This document shows positions 25,558-33,779 of a stretch of DNA of 38,212 nucleotides, in pieces. A program made the translations under genes and the position numbers. The notes under the pieces are model-generated. The model had not been told where the DNA came from. It did no database searches and worked only from the letters and a program-made list of their open reading frames with translations. Positions within the stretch are counted from its first letter, which is position 1, and each line of letters opens with the position of its first letter. Where the stretch lies: the NCBI GenBank assembly GCA_949949005.1, contig CATLHM010000022.1, positions 1 through 38,212 of the forward strand, written 5' to 3'. The DNA is from an uncultured Lachnospiraceae bacterium (GTDB lineage: Bacteria > Bacillota > Clostridia > Lachnospirales > Lachnospiraceae).

Positions 25558-25698
25558 TCAGCGCTCCGGCACTGAACTGCGCGAAAATGGGGTCACGAAG
25601 TGACATTTTCCTCTCCCATTTTCTGCGCATCCGCCACAGGCCCAAAGTAAACCCCTTTCATTCATGGTGGCATCTGCAATGCCAATATAGGGGTTTAC
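25558..25698. repeat. Additional nested palindromes between WXG100-like genes 3 and 4
   Basis: Three more hairpins follow repeat C. GTTCAG pairs with CTGAAC near 25555-25576. AAAATG...GTCAC-GAA-GTGAC-ATTTT lies near 25584-25609. GTAAACCCC (25647-25655) pairs perfectly with GGGGTTTAC (25690-25698) around an inner GGCAT/ATGCC stem (25669-25683). The last arm overlaps the stop codon of gene 3. The stretch has no convincing ORF on either strand and may be a processed or structured intergenic RNA. Confidence 0.5.
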
Positions 25699-26006
25699 CT
25701 GTAAATCCTTGTGGCTGCAAGCCGGATATTCATCATTTCCGACAGATACATCTTTTGCGCCCGGTCTTTCATTTCCGTTGCCGTCTTCAAAAGTCTCTCT
25801 GCCTCCGCGCACAGGCTGCCGCTGATTTTCCCCTCCTTTTCGCCCAAAATATCTGCGCATTTGCTGACCCAGCATGCTCTATTTTCACGGATCATCTGCA
25901 TCATTTCCTGCTCTGCCAAAAGCTTCAGGCTTTGAGCCAGATGATCCAGCTCTTCTGACAGACGCATAATCTCCGCGAAATGCATTTCAATAGTTTGGGG
26001 TGACAT
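25695..26006 (-). CDS. WXG100-like protein 3 (divergent turn)
   Basis: A 103-residue, almost entirely helical protein beginning M-S-P-Q-T-I-E-M-H-F. The helix break carries R-A-C-W-V-S-K-C-A-D instead of WxG, with two cysteines close by. It ends T-R-I-Y-R and lacks a YxxxD/E signal. The size, helical hairpin and position among WXG100 genes support membership of the superfamily, but sequence alone would not. The ATG at 26006 has GGGGGAA upstream and overlaps gene 2 by 20 bp. Lacking an export signal, it may be the non-signal partner of a heterodimer or a substrate chaperone. Confidence 0.7.
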   Translation of the reverse strand: MSPQTIEMHFAEIMRLSEELDHLAQSLKLLAEQEMMQMIRENRACWVSKCADILGEKEGKISGSLCAEAERLLKTATEMKDRAQKMYLSEMMNIRLAATRIYR

Positions 26007-26283
26007 GTAAATTCCCCCTTTCCGCTTCCTCATAGATGGTGGCAATCTCCCCAAGCTTTTTCAGATGTCTTTTCAGCCTTTCCAGCGCCTCTGTCCCCTC
26101 TTTTTGCCGGGAGACAAACTCATTCTGAGCTTTTTTCACCGGATTTCCCTCAAAACACCGGGGCAATTTTGCCCAATCCGATCCCAATGCCAAAAGGCCT
26201 GCGTTCACCTCTTCCAGGATAGCCATCCAATCTTCCTGCCTCTTTCGCAAATCCTGTGGGGTAACTTTTATTTTCTCTGCCAA
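25987..26283 (-). CDS. WXG100-like protein 2 (F-E-G turn)
   Basis: A 98-residue helical protein beginning A-E-K-I-K-V-T-P-Q-D-L-R, the same V-T-P opening as genes 4 and 5. The turn is P-R-C-F-E-G-N-P-V, with Phe in place of Trp. The second helix ends T-I-Y-E-E-A-E, a YxxxE export signal. The start codon is TTG at 26283 with AAAGGGA 6 bases upstream. It lies 14 bp after gene 1 and overlaps gene 3, so the pair with gene 3 is probably made in equal amounts. Confidence 0.78.
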   Translation of the reverse strand: MAEKIKVTPQDLRKRQEDWMAILEEVNAGLLALGSDWAKLPRCFEGNPVKKAQNEFVSRQKEGTEALERLKRHLKKLGEIATIYEEAERGNLHVTPNY

Positions 26284-26297
26284 TTTCTATCCCTTTC

Positions 26298-26594
26298 CTA
26301 TAGCTTTTCTGCCTCCCCAATCAGTTCCTTTTCCACCTGAAAAAGCGCCTCTGCCGCTTCTGTTATCTTTGGGAGCAAATCTGCCATATTGGCAACCGAC
26401 TGCCTTAACTCCAAAAGCTCTTTTTGAAATCCTGCCTCCCACTGCTGCTCTGCGCCGCTCTCCCATATTCCCGAAAGCCTCCTCTCCTGATCTTCCAAAA
26501 GGTCAAGTTCATCCCTTACCTTCGATAGGTTACTCTCCGCCGACTCCATCCATCCGCAAAAGCTTGCGGACATCAGTTGTATTTTTCCAGCCAT
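26298..26594 (-). CDS. WXG100-like protein 1 (W-E-S-G turn)
   Basis: A 98-residue helical hairpin, starting M-A-G-K-I-Q-L-M-S-A-S-F-C-G-W. The turn is L-S-G-I-W-E-S-G-A-E-Q-Q-W, where the glycine is one residue further from Trp than in WxG. The end, A-L-F-Q-V-E-K-E, is only a weak match to the YxxxD/E signal. GGGAGG precedes the ATG. It is the first small gene after yukD (54 bp) and 14 bp ahead of gene 2. Confidence 0.8.
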   Translation of the reverse strand: MAGKIQLMSASFCGWMESAESNLSKVRDELDLLEDQERRLSGIWESGAEQQWEAGFQKELLELRQSVANMADLLPKITEAAEALFQVEKELIGEAEKL

Positions 26595-26648
26595 GAAACA
26601 AACCTCCCTTCCCGAATCCCTTTTTCTTTTCTGATACCTATCCCTTTT

Positions 26649-26894
26649 TCACAACAAAATCAATCTGTCCCCGGCCTCCACTCCCTGCCCTTTCAGTGTG
26701 CCTTTTTTATCCAAAAGGCTCTCCTGCCGCAAGGCAAAGAGCTGCATATTACCGCTGTCTTTCAGGGCGGTCTTCTCCTTTTGCCCGATCAGGGCAAGGA
26801 TCTCCCTCAAGAGCTCCTCGACCCGGCTCTCCTCCTCCAGCTCAAAATCATAAACCTCATCCAGCACAGGACTGTGTACATCCACTAAAATCAT
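26649..26894 (-). CDS. YukD/EsaB ubiquitin-like T7SS protein
   Basis: The 81-residue protein starts M-I-L-V-D-V-H-S-P-V-L-D-E-V-Y-D-F-E and ends V-E-A-G-D-R-L-I-L-L, a beta-grasp (ubiquitin-like) pattern with the terminal G-D-x-L-I-L typical of YukD. No C-terminal Gly-Gly is present, as in other YukD proteins, so it is not conjugated. YukD/EsaB is a cytoplasmic component of Firmicutes type VII systems. The ATG at 26894 with GGAGGAAGAG directly upstream is chosen over longer in-frame starts that would overlap essC. The gap to essC is 25 bp. Confidence 0.88.
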   Translation of the reverse strand: MILVDVHSPVLDEVYDFELEEESRVEELLREILALIGQKEKTALKDSGNMQLFALRQESLLDKKGTLKGQGVEAGDRLILL

Positions 26895-26919
26895 CTCTTC
26901 CTCCCTTTTTGCCCTTCTT

Positions 26920-29900
26920 TCAAACTTCTCCCTCCCAAGGTATCCGCAGTCTGCAAGTACCACTTCCATTTCCCTCTTTCAGGTATCCGACTCCCGGGGC
27001 TTGCCGCTGATTTTGCATGGCATAGCTGAGATCCTCAAAGCAAAGGGCTCTCTGCCCTGCCGCATTCCCGCCTAAATGAATGCCCTGCTGCCATGCGGTA
27101 AATTCCCGGAAGAATCCGGTCCCTTCCGCCTCATAGTCCCGCTCCGGATGGTAAATCCCTGCCAGAAAGTCCACGGCCCCCTTTCCCATAGCTGCTTCCT
27201 CCCAAAATCTGATTCTTTCCTCTCTTTGGTCATCGTTCTGATAAAGGAAACGGCAGAAGTATCCCAGATTTCCAATAAAGAAGCTGATTCCCGTCCCATC
27301 CTCCTTCCCAATACCGCTCTCTTCACAGGCCTCTCTCCAATCCTCCGCTTCCCTCTCATCCTTCAAATAGATCACTTCCGGATGGTACTGAAAGGAGGCC
27401 AGCTTTTTTTCCGTATCAAGCACTACGGCCTGCCTGCCAATGCGTATCGTCCCTTCCAGAAGCGCGCTCAAAACCGCCCCTCTTCCCGTTCTTTCCCTCC
27501 CCGAGATCAGGAAACAGACGACACGCCCAGGAACGATCCCCTTGACCTCCCCGGTGGAAAGACTGTACCCCAGAGGAAGCCCGCCCTGCTTCCAGTCAAA
27601 ATCCTCTGCAATCCTTCCAAAATCTGCCTTTTGTGGCAGCACCGGGAATTTTTTCGGCAGCGCTTCCCCCTTTTTCCTTACTTCCTGTGTCCTCCTCTCT
27701 CCCAGCTTTCGGATTTCACCGCAGTAGGCATAATCCTCCTGCCCTTCCCCGATCATTGCCGCCTGGAACTCCAGCACCCTTCCCTCTACCCTGCAAAGCC
27801 CCCGGCCCTTACAGTTCTCCTCTGGCAGCACCGGAAGATAATATTGTCTCAAAACATCCCCATACTGGAAGCGGTCGCTCATCTCAAAGGCCAGTGTGGT
27901 TCTGATTTTTTCAAAAAGCCTTCCTCCCATTTCCTCTGCTCCCGATGCTGACAGTATGAGATAGATTCCCAGGGTAAGCCCCTCTGTGGCAAGCTTTAGA
28001 AACAACTCTTCCTGCTTTTCCTCCCATATTTTCTTAAGCTTGCCGAAATTGTCCACCGCCAAAAAGAGACAGGGTACTTTTCCCTTCCCGGAGCTGTTGT
28101 ACTGGCTCCAGCTCATCCCCGAGAGCCGGGTTTTGCGCTCCTCCATCAGCCGCTCTAAATGATAAAAGAAAATATCCTTCCCCTCTTTCTCCTTCAGTAC
28201 ACCCAGACAATGGGGCATGGCCTGAAAGTCTCCTAAGTTTTCCTGCTCCATGTCCACTGCCAGAATCTGTACCTCCCAGGGGTCATAGTTATTACAGAGC
28301 TGCCAGAGCAGCATTTGAACAAAGGAAGTTTTTCCAGTGGCCGGCCCTGCGCAGAGCGCTAAGTGTCCCTGAACCGTAGGCGTATAGGTGAGAATAAACC
28401 TGCACTGATTTTCGGGATCGTCACAAAGACCAAGATTTAACAGCGGCTTTTCTTCCTCCTGCTGCCCGCCGGGAAGCTCCCTGAGAAAAACCTTCCCTGG
28501 CAGCTCCGGAAGCCACAGGGCCTCTGCCCGGGGATAATGGCAGCACTTTGCCGTCTCCACAATATACTCTGTTAAAACCTCCATCTGGCTCTTTTCCTTT
28601 CCGGTCTTTTCCGCCCTTATTTCTAAACGTCTTCCTGTATTGGACAAAAGCGCCGCTTTTTTATGCTCTTCTTTTTCCCGGTAATCTCCGCCACAGTAGC
28701 CCGCCTGAAAAAGCACGTAATACTCATGGTTTCCAATTTGCAGGTAACATTGTCCGGGAGCGGTGAGATAAGCCGCATCCTTGTTGTGAAGCATATCCAT
28801 GCTGTCCTGCCCATCCTGCACCCGAAGGCACAAGCGAAATCTGGCATTGCTCCATATCTTCTCATCCACCGTCCCTGCCGGCTTCTGTGTTGCCAAAATC
28901 AAATGCATCCCAAGGCTCCTGCCCACCTGGGCCAGAGAAATAATCTCCTGCATAAACTCCGGTTCCTCCTTTTTCAGTTCCGCAAATTCATCCACCACAA
29001 GCAGAAGGTGTGGCATGGCCTGTGTCACCGCTCCCTCCCGGTACAGCCGGGTGTAAGCGTCAATATGGTTGACCTGCGCGCTGCCTAGCAGCTTTTGCCT
29101 TCGTTTGTTTTCACTGGTAATGGCTGACATTGCTCGCCCGATTTGTTTTCCTGATAAATTAGATATGACCCCCGCGCAATGGGGGAGATGCTTTAACAGA
29201 TTTCCGGTTCCGCCGCCCTTGTAGTCGATCATGAAAAAATTGACGTCGGCAGGGCTGTAGGATACCGCCATAGAAAGTAAATAGGTCTGCAAAAGTTCAC
29301 TTTTTCCCGAACCTGTAGTTCCCGCGATCAGCCCGTGGGGGCCATGAAATTTTTCGTGTATATCCAGGCTGATCAGGTTTCCTCCTGCCCCAAATCCCAC
29401 AGGCGCTTTCAGCCTTTCCCCGGTTTTGGCCTGCCTCCAGCGCCTGCCGCTATCCAGTTCTTCCACACGCTGGCAGCCAAAAAGCTCCAAAAACCCTACC
29501 TGACCAGGAAGCTGTCCATCCCCTGCACCCTCTCTCACCCGAAAGCCGGATGTGTGCCTGACATACTGCTGCGCCCTGCTGCCTGGACAGCTCTCCGGCA
29601 CAAAGGCCTGCCTGTGTGGCTTTTCTTCTCCCAGATACAAAAGCTCTCCCTCTTCCCCGTCCCTGCTCAAGAAGCAGCGGCAGCTCTTGGGAAGCTCCTC
29701 CCGGTTATCTCCCACAAACACTGCGCCTGCCCTGTGCAAGCCTTCTGAGTCCGTCAGATACTTGTAGAGCGGTTCGCTCCAGATCAAATCCTGATCCAGC
29801 ACCAGGATGAGATACCATGGAAGAGATATCCCCCAGGCGCCCCCGGAGGATCCGTCTTTTCCGCCGCCCCAGCCAATGCCCCCTCCTTCTCCCGTAAGGG

Positions 29901-31467
29901 CTTTTGTCAGCACAGGAAGAATTTCTCCCGCTTCCTTTTCATCCCCAGCAAGCAGCCTCACCTTTTTGTCCGCCGTCCAGACATGAGGCATCCACTTCAG
30001 GCACTGCGCAAGGCTTCTGTCCGGGAACCGTTCCTTCCGGTAAAAGCAGGCGAGCTTTACCTCCGTATAGCAGTGGCAGGACAACGTCTGCAAAAGAAGG
30101 GCTGTGAGCATTTCACAGGTTTCTTTTCTCTCCGGTCCCCAGATCACCCCAACCTGCCGGTTCTGATAAAAATCAATCCCCACCGGGACCTGCTTTAGCA
30201 AAAAATATTTCTCCGCCAGCTCCCTGGCCCATACCGCCTGCTTCCTCTCCACAATATTTCCGCGATCTTCCGAAACCTTAATCTTCATTTGAAAGGGCAC
30301 GTCTCCTGTCCCTAACCGAAAAAACAAAAAATCCTTCTGCCGGTAATAACGATCCCACAAAACTTTAAAATCCTTCCCATCCTCCCCAAATAAATCCGAG
30401 ACCGGCGGGTATTTCCGTGTAAGGATGCTGCGGTTCTTATCCTGGCAAGCCAGCAGATATTGCTCCGTTTCTTCCAAATACTCTCTGTACTGCCGCTCCT
30501 TTTCCCTTCCCTCCTTCTTCCTCCTGCCCTTTGTGTAGCTGTGCCCTGCCAGCCCCCAGAGAAGGGCAAGAAGGGCGCTGCACCCGCTCATGGCAACGGA
30601 CAGATAATAAAATCCTCCTCCTCCCATATACCGGTTGCCAAGCTCCGCCATCAGCAGCATGGGAAGTACCATGGTCATGGATGGGCCAAGGGAGAGCCAG
30701 AGGGGCTGGGTCTGTTCGGCGGCCGGCTTATTTGGCAATAGGACTTCCACCTCCCCGGCCCAAAGCCCCTCCTCCTGCCCACACCTGCGCTCAATCAGAT
30801 TCCTTCCCATATCCGCTTCCCGTAAACCGGGCAAAACCTGCTTTTTCTCCCATCTGCTTCCCCGGCCCTTTACCACACGGCAGACTCCTGCAAAAGACAC
30901 GCAGACCAGGGTTTCCTCCAGCATCAGTAGGCGAAGGGCGTAAATTTGTATCTCATCCCCTGTCCGGAGAACTCTTGTTCCCCGCAGCGCCTGTCCGTTT
31001 ACATAAATTCCTTTATCTGTGGAACTGGAAATCGTATATCCCTGCTGCCCGAAGCAAATCTGTCCATGACATTCCTCAACCAGAGAAAAGCACTCATAAA
31101 AAATCTGATTCCGGAAGGCCCCTCCGATCTTCAGCTCTTCCTCCCTTTTTAGATGGATCTTTTCCGTCGGATGCAGGGTATCGGGTTTTTGCGTAAGTAT
31201 CAGCAAAAGCTTCTCCTTTTGCGGCGTATAAAAATAGAAAGGATTCCCGGCGCCCAGCTTTTTTTCTCCTATCATCCATCCGCCTTCCCGCGATGCCAGC
31301 GCAATCGCCACATCCTCCGCCAATCCCGTATCCTCCCGGCATAACAACAGCTCCCACTTTCCCGCCATAGTCTCCACTAAATGTCGGCTTAGACAGGCAT
31401 ACTGGCTGAAAATAAACAATATCCCACCAGGACATTCTTCCTGTAATTGTTCCAAAACCAAAAACAC
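26920..31467 (-). CDS. essC: EssC-type FHA/FtsK-SpoIIIE secretion ATPase
   Basis: The motor of type VII secretion, 1515 residues. An N-terminal FHA-like domain (about 105-190, with I-Y-V-N-G-Q-A-L-R-G-T and T-G-D-E-I-Q-I-Y) precedes two membrane helices at about 255-310. Three FtsK-type domains follow. D1 has the canonical Walker A G-T-T-G-S-G-K-S (about 715) and Walker B L-L-L-V-V-D-E-F. D2 has G-P-A-T-G-K-T-S (about 1044) and L-F-L-A-V-D-N-F. D3 has G-R-E-R-T-G-R-G, lacking Lys and Ser/Thr (about 1324), so it is probably not an ATPase. The start is GTG at 31467 after AAGGAGG, or TTG at 31461 with better spacing. The length matches EssC. It is the first gene of the operon. Confidence 0.95.
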   Translation of the reverse strand: MFLVLEQLQEECPGGILFIFSQYACLSRHLVETMAGKWELLLCREDTGLAEDVAIALASREGGWMIGEKKLGAGNPFYFYTPQKEKLLLILTQKPDTLHPTEKIHLKREEELKIGGAFRNQIFYECFSLVEECHGQICFGQQGYTISSSTDKGIYVNGQALRGTRVLRTGDEIQIYALRLLMLEETLVCVSFAGVCRVVKGRGSRWEKKQVLPGLREADMGRNLIERRCGQEEGLWAGEVEVLLPNKPAAEQTQPLWLSLGPSMTMVLPMLLMAELGNRYMGGGGFYYLSVAMSGCSALLALLWGLAGHSYTKGRRKKEGREKERQYREYLEETEQYLLACQDKNRSILTRKYPPVSDLFGEDGKDFKVLWDRYYRQKDFLFFRLGTGDVPFQMKIKVSEDRGNIVERKQAVWARELAEKYFLLKQVPVGIDFYQNRQVGVIWGPERKETCEMLTALLLQTLSCHCYTEVKLACFYRKERFPDRSLAQCLKWMPHVWTADKKVRLLAGDEKEAGEILPVLTKALTGEGGGIGWGGGKDGSSGGAWGISLPWYLILVLDQDLIWSEPLYKYLTDSEGLHRAGAVFVGDNREELPKSCRCFLSRDGEEGELLYLGEEKPHRQAFVPESCPGSRAQQYVRHTSGFRVREGAGDGQLPGQVGFLELFGCQRVEELDSGRRWRQAKTGERLKAPVGFGAGGNLISLDIHEKFHGPHGLIAGTTGSGKSELLQTYLLSMAVSYSPADVNFFMIDYKGGGTGNLLKHLPHCAGVISNLSGKQIGRAMSAITSENKRRQKLLGSAQVNHIDAYTRLYREGAVTQAMPHLLLVVDEFAELKKEEPEFMQEIISLAQVGRSLGMHLILATQKPAGTVDEKIWSNARFRLCLRVQDGQDSMDMLHNKDAAYLTAPGQCYLQIGNHEYYVLFQAGYCGGDYREKEEHKKAALLSNTGRRLEIRAEKTGKEKSQMEVLTEYIVETAKCCHYPRAEALWLPELPGKVFLRELPGGQQEEEKPLLNLGLCDDPENQCRFILTYTPTVQGHLALCAGPATGKTSFVQMLLWQLCNNYDPWEVQILAVDMEQENLGDFQAMPHCLGVLKEKEGKDIFFYHLERLMEERKTRLSGMSWSQYNSSGKGKVPCLFLAVDNFGKLKKIWEEKQEELFLKLATEGLTLGIYLILSASGAEEMGGRLFEKIRTTLAFEMSDRFQYGDVLRQYYLPVLPEENCKGRGLCRVEGRVLEFQAAMIGEGQEDYAYCGEIRKLGERRTQEVRKKGEALPKKFPVLPQKADFGRIAEDFDWKQGGLPLGYSLSTGEVKGIVPGRVVCFLISGRERTGRGAVLSALLEGTIRIGRQAVVLDTEKKLASFQYHPEVIYLKDEREAEDWREACEESGIGKEDGTGISFFIGNLGYFCRFLYQNDDQREERIRFWEEAAMGKGAVDFLAGIYHPERDYEAEGTGFFREFTAWQQGIHLGGNAAGQRALCFEDLSYAMQNQRQAPGVGYLKEGNGSGTCRLRIPWEGEV

Positions 31468-31616
31468 TTACCTCCTTTTCCTCTTTGCTCATTCTTTTAT
31501 TTTGGAAAATAATGGATTTCGCTTAGAACTGCCAAGGGCAGGTCAATAGATCCTATAAGAAAATAAATCTTGGATTAAATTAAAATGAATTTTTGTTTAC
31601 GTTTGAAAGTGTTATT

Positions 31617-31645
31617 ACTTTAGCAAATAGCGGAGGGGTTGTCAA
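31617..31645 (-). promoter_or_regulatory. Promoter of the type VII secretion-like operon
   Basis: On the minus strand, TTGACA (31640-31645) is followed by a 17-bp spacer and TAAAGT (31617-31622). It lies about 150 bp before essC in an AT-rich stretch without genes. The leader contains a small CTGCC-AAG-GGCAG hairpin near 31537 but no recognised riboswitch. The 31468-31842 gap otherwise holds only repeat copy D. Confidence 0.7.
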
Positions 31646-31687
31646 TAGGATTGGGGGAATTTATAATTATTTTAGATTTTATCGAGC

Positions 31688-31770
31688 AGGGAGGGTTACT
31701 TTCCCTACTCGCGCACGGCCCGTGGGACACTTTAGTGGCATGCTTCCTTTACACGGGCCTGCGCATAAAA
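31688..31770. repeat. Palindromic dispersed repeat, copy D
   Basis: Homologous to copy A over about 80 bp: AGGGAGG...CCCTAC, then outer stem GGCCCGTG/CACGGGCC (31717-31724, 31752-31759) around an inner CACT-TT-AGTG, then CTGCGCATAAAA. The outer stem differs from copy A by changes on both arms that keep pairing (CAT/ATG against TG/CA). It separates the secretion operon promoter from the Rpn remnant. Confidence 0.75.
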
Positions 31771-31842
31771 GTACCAAAGTTTCCTGATGATGGAAGGAGA
31801 CTCCGGTGCAGACGTATTTGTCTATACACCCCCTCTGCTTCT

Positions 31843-32400
31843 CTAAATCTCCCTGTATAATTGCTCGCAGTCATAATTCGGGGCATATTTCCGGGCCGCC
31901 TGGCAGATTTTCTCAATTGTAGGCAAATCCTCCTCCAGCTCTTCCGCAATCTGCTTTGGTACTTTCCCTTTTATCAGCTTCTTGCAGACCTGCCTTGTAA
32001 GCTGTATTTTTTCTCCCTCTGCCCTTCCTTCAGCTTTTCCCTCTTCTTTTCCTTCATCCCTGGCATATGCCAGCTCTTCCCATTTCTGCAAATATTTCAC
32101 CCCCATTTTCTCCGATGCCCTGATCTTCCTCACATTCTCATGGAGCTGCTTGATCCTCGGGCTGTCTGATAATTTCGCCACCGCATCTGTGGACGCGGTA
32201 ATATATTTCATAAGATCCAAAAACTCCTGTGTGAAAAATTCACCGTTCCCGGTTCTAGCAGGGATACGTCAAGCTGGGCCTGGTAGTACCGGCTCCTTCT
32301 TCGCAGGTTTCCGGTATCTTGTTTTTGCATTTCTGTGAAATAGACCTTTTTCTCCCGATCCATACTGATAACATCCAGCCTGACCTGCCGTATATAAGTT
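31843..32400 (-). pseudogene. Rpn-family (PD-(D/E)XK, Transposase_31-like) remnant
   Basis: The C-terminal part (32220-31843, 125 codons) has T-Q-E-F-L-D-L-M-K-Y-I, the Glu/Gly-rich G-K-E-E-G-K-A-E-G-R-A-E-G and the helix-turn-helix-like P-K-Q-I-A-E-E-L-E-E-D-L. Upstream, in another frame, I read V-R-L-D-V-I-S-M-D then Y-F-T-E-M-Q-K-Q-D-T-G-N-L-R-R-R-S-R-Y-Y-Q, the nuclease core with its D...ExQ motif. The two meet at a frameshift and lack about 100 residues between them. Rpn proteins are recombination-promoting nucleases, common in multiple copies in Lachnospiraceae. This copy is dead. Confidence 0.75.
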
Positions 32401-32556
32401 ATTGGGATATAAAAGCAGGAGATTTCAGGAAATGAAAGAGCAGAATGCCCTGCCAGACGCGGCTTTCGCCGGAAGAAATCATTTGCTTTGCATTCATGAT
32501 AGCATAATATGACCGTCCTTTCAACTCCCCACCCCCAAAAAAACGTCTAAAAGAAC

Positions 32557-32585
32557 TTGAAAAAATTCCCGTTTTCTTATATAAT
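32557..32585 (+). promoter_or_regulatory. Promoter of the DHH phosphoesterase gene
   Basis: TTGAAA (32557-32562), a 17-bp spacer and a perfect TATAAT (32580-32585), 57 bp before the ATG at 32643. The 32401-32556 stretch upstream shows no gene. Confidence 0.85.
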
Positions 32586-32642
32586 TTTTATAGATTCTTT
32601 TTCGATAAGGATACTATAGCAAGCAAAGGAGACTTTATTATT

Positions 32643-33563
32643 ATGAGATTAGTTACCCGCTCCGATTTCGATGGACTGGCATGCGGCACCCTGTTGAAGG
32701 AAATCGGTCTGATTGACAGTTGGAAATTTGCGCACCCAAAGGATTTACAGGACGGGCTTGTGGAAATTACGGAAAACGACGTACTCGCCAATGTGCCTTT
32801 CGTGGAAGGGTGCGGTCTTTGGTTCGACCACCATTCCAGCGAGCACGAACGCAACGAACTTGCCGGAAAATATAAAGGCGAAAGCCGCATTACTCCCTCC
32901 TGTGCGCGCATTATCTATGAATATTACGGCGGAAAGGAGCGGTTCTCCCATTTCGACGAGATGATGGAAGCGGTGGATAAAGTCGATTCCGGCAATCTGA
33001 CGATTGATGAGATCCAGAACCCCTCCGGGTGGATTCTGATCGGCTTTCTCATGGATCCCAGGACAGGTCTTGGAAGATGGCGCAACTTTACGATTTCCAA
33101 TTATCAGCTCATGGAAAAACTGATGGAATGCTGCCGCACCATGAATACGGAGGAAATCCTTGCCCTTCCCGATGTGCAGGAGCGCATCGCCGTCTACCGG
33201 GAACAGGACGCCAAATTCAAGGAAATGGTACGCGCCCACACTCGGGTGGAAAAAGACGTCATCATTTCCGACCTGCGCGGCGTTGACCCGATCTACTCTG
33301 GCAACCGTTTCCTGATTTACAGCATGTATCCCGAACAGAACATCTCGGTATGGATCGTAAACGGCAAAGGCGGGCATGGCTGTTCGGCGGCGGTGGGTTA
33401 CAGCGTTTTGAACAGGACATCCACTATCAACGTGGGCAGCCTGATGCTGAAGTACGGCGGCGGCGGACATAAAGCTGTGGGCACCTGCCAGTTCAGCGAT
33501 GAGAATATGGATGAAAAATTACCCCAGCTCATTGATGAGATTGTAAATTATAAAGAAGGCTGA
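32643..33563 (+). CDS. DHH-family phosphoesterase
   Basis: The 306-residue cytoplasmic protein begins M-R-L-V-T-R-S-D-F-D-G-L-A, the first metal-binding motif. It has the D-H-H signature in W-F-D-H-H-S-S-E and a later Asp in V-D-K-V-D-S-G-N. The C-terminal DHHA1 domain has G-G-G-G-H-K-A-V-G-T-C-Q-F. Such enzymes hydrolyse phosphodiesters or polyphosphate (nano-RNase, cyclic dinucleotide and exopolyphosphatase branches). The branch cannot be fixed here. AAAGGAG lies about 12 bases upstream. It is monocistronic, with its own consensus promoter, and the next gene has its own riboswitch-controlled promoter. Confidence 0.9.
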   Translation: MRLVTRSDFDGLACGTLLKEIGLIDSWKFAHPKDLQDGLVEITENDVLANVPFVEGCGLWFDHHSSEHERNELAGKYKGESRITPSCARIIYEYYGGKERFSHFDEMMEAVDKVDSGNLTIDEIQNPSGWILIGFLMDPRTGLGRWRNFTISNYQLMEKLMECCRTMNTEEILALPDVQERIAVYREQDAKFKEMVRAHTRVEKDVIISDLRGVDPIYSGNRFLIYSMYPEQNISVWIVNGKGGHGCSAAVGYSVLNRTSTINVGSLMLKYGGGGHKAVGTCQFSDENMDEKLPQLIDEIVNYKEG

Positions 33564-33606
33564 TACATAGGCCAAAAGCGCCACCACGGGTCCCGTTCAA
33601 AAATAG

Positions 33607-33635
33607 TTGCTTTCCGTTTCCCGGTGTGCTACAAT
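33607..33635 (+). promoter_or_regulatory. Promoter upstream of the FMN riboswitch
   Basis: TTGCTT (33607-33612), a 17-bp spacer and TACAAT (33630-33635), placed about 30 bp before the first conserved bases of the riboswitch. Confidence 0.7.
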
Positions 33636-33663
33636 TTATGAAACATTTGAATAACAGAAATGT

Positions 33664-33771
33664 CTTCAGGGCAGGGTGAAATTCCCGATCGGCGGTTACA
33701 GTCCGCGGGCGCGAAAGCGCGGGGTCTGGTGAAATTCCAGAACCGACGGTATAGTCCGGATTAAAGAAGGT
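33664..33771 (+). promoter_or_regulatory. FMN riboswitch (RFN element)
   Basis: The conserved RFN blocks are present in order: TCAGGGCAGGGTGAAATTCC, GATCGGCGGTTACAGTCCGC, a variable GCGCGAAAGCGC stem, TGGTGAAATTCCAGAACCGA, and CGGTATAGTCCGGATTAAAG. The element binds FMN and lowers expression of riboflavin genes. Here it lies about 150 bp before ribU, with a terminator hairpin in between. Confidence 0.97.
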
Positions 33772-33779
33772 GTATTGAG

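Noticed and set aside
20464..31770. CRISPR array or regularly spaced repeats
   Set aside because: The four palindromic copies are kilobases apart with no regular spacing and no cas genes.
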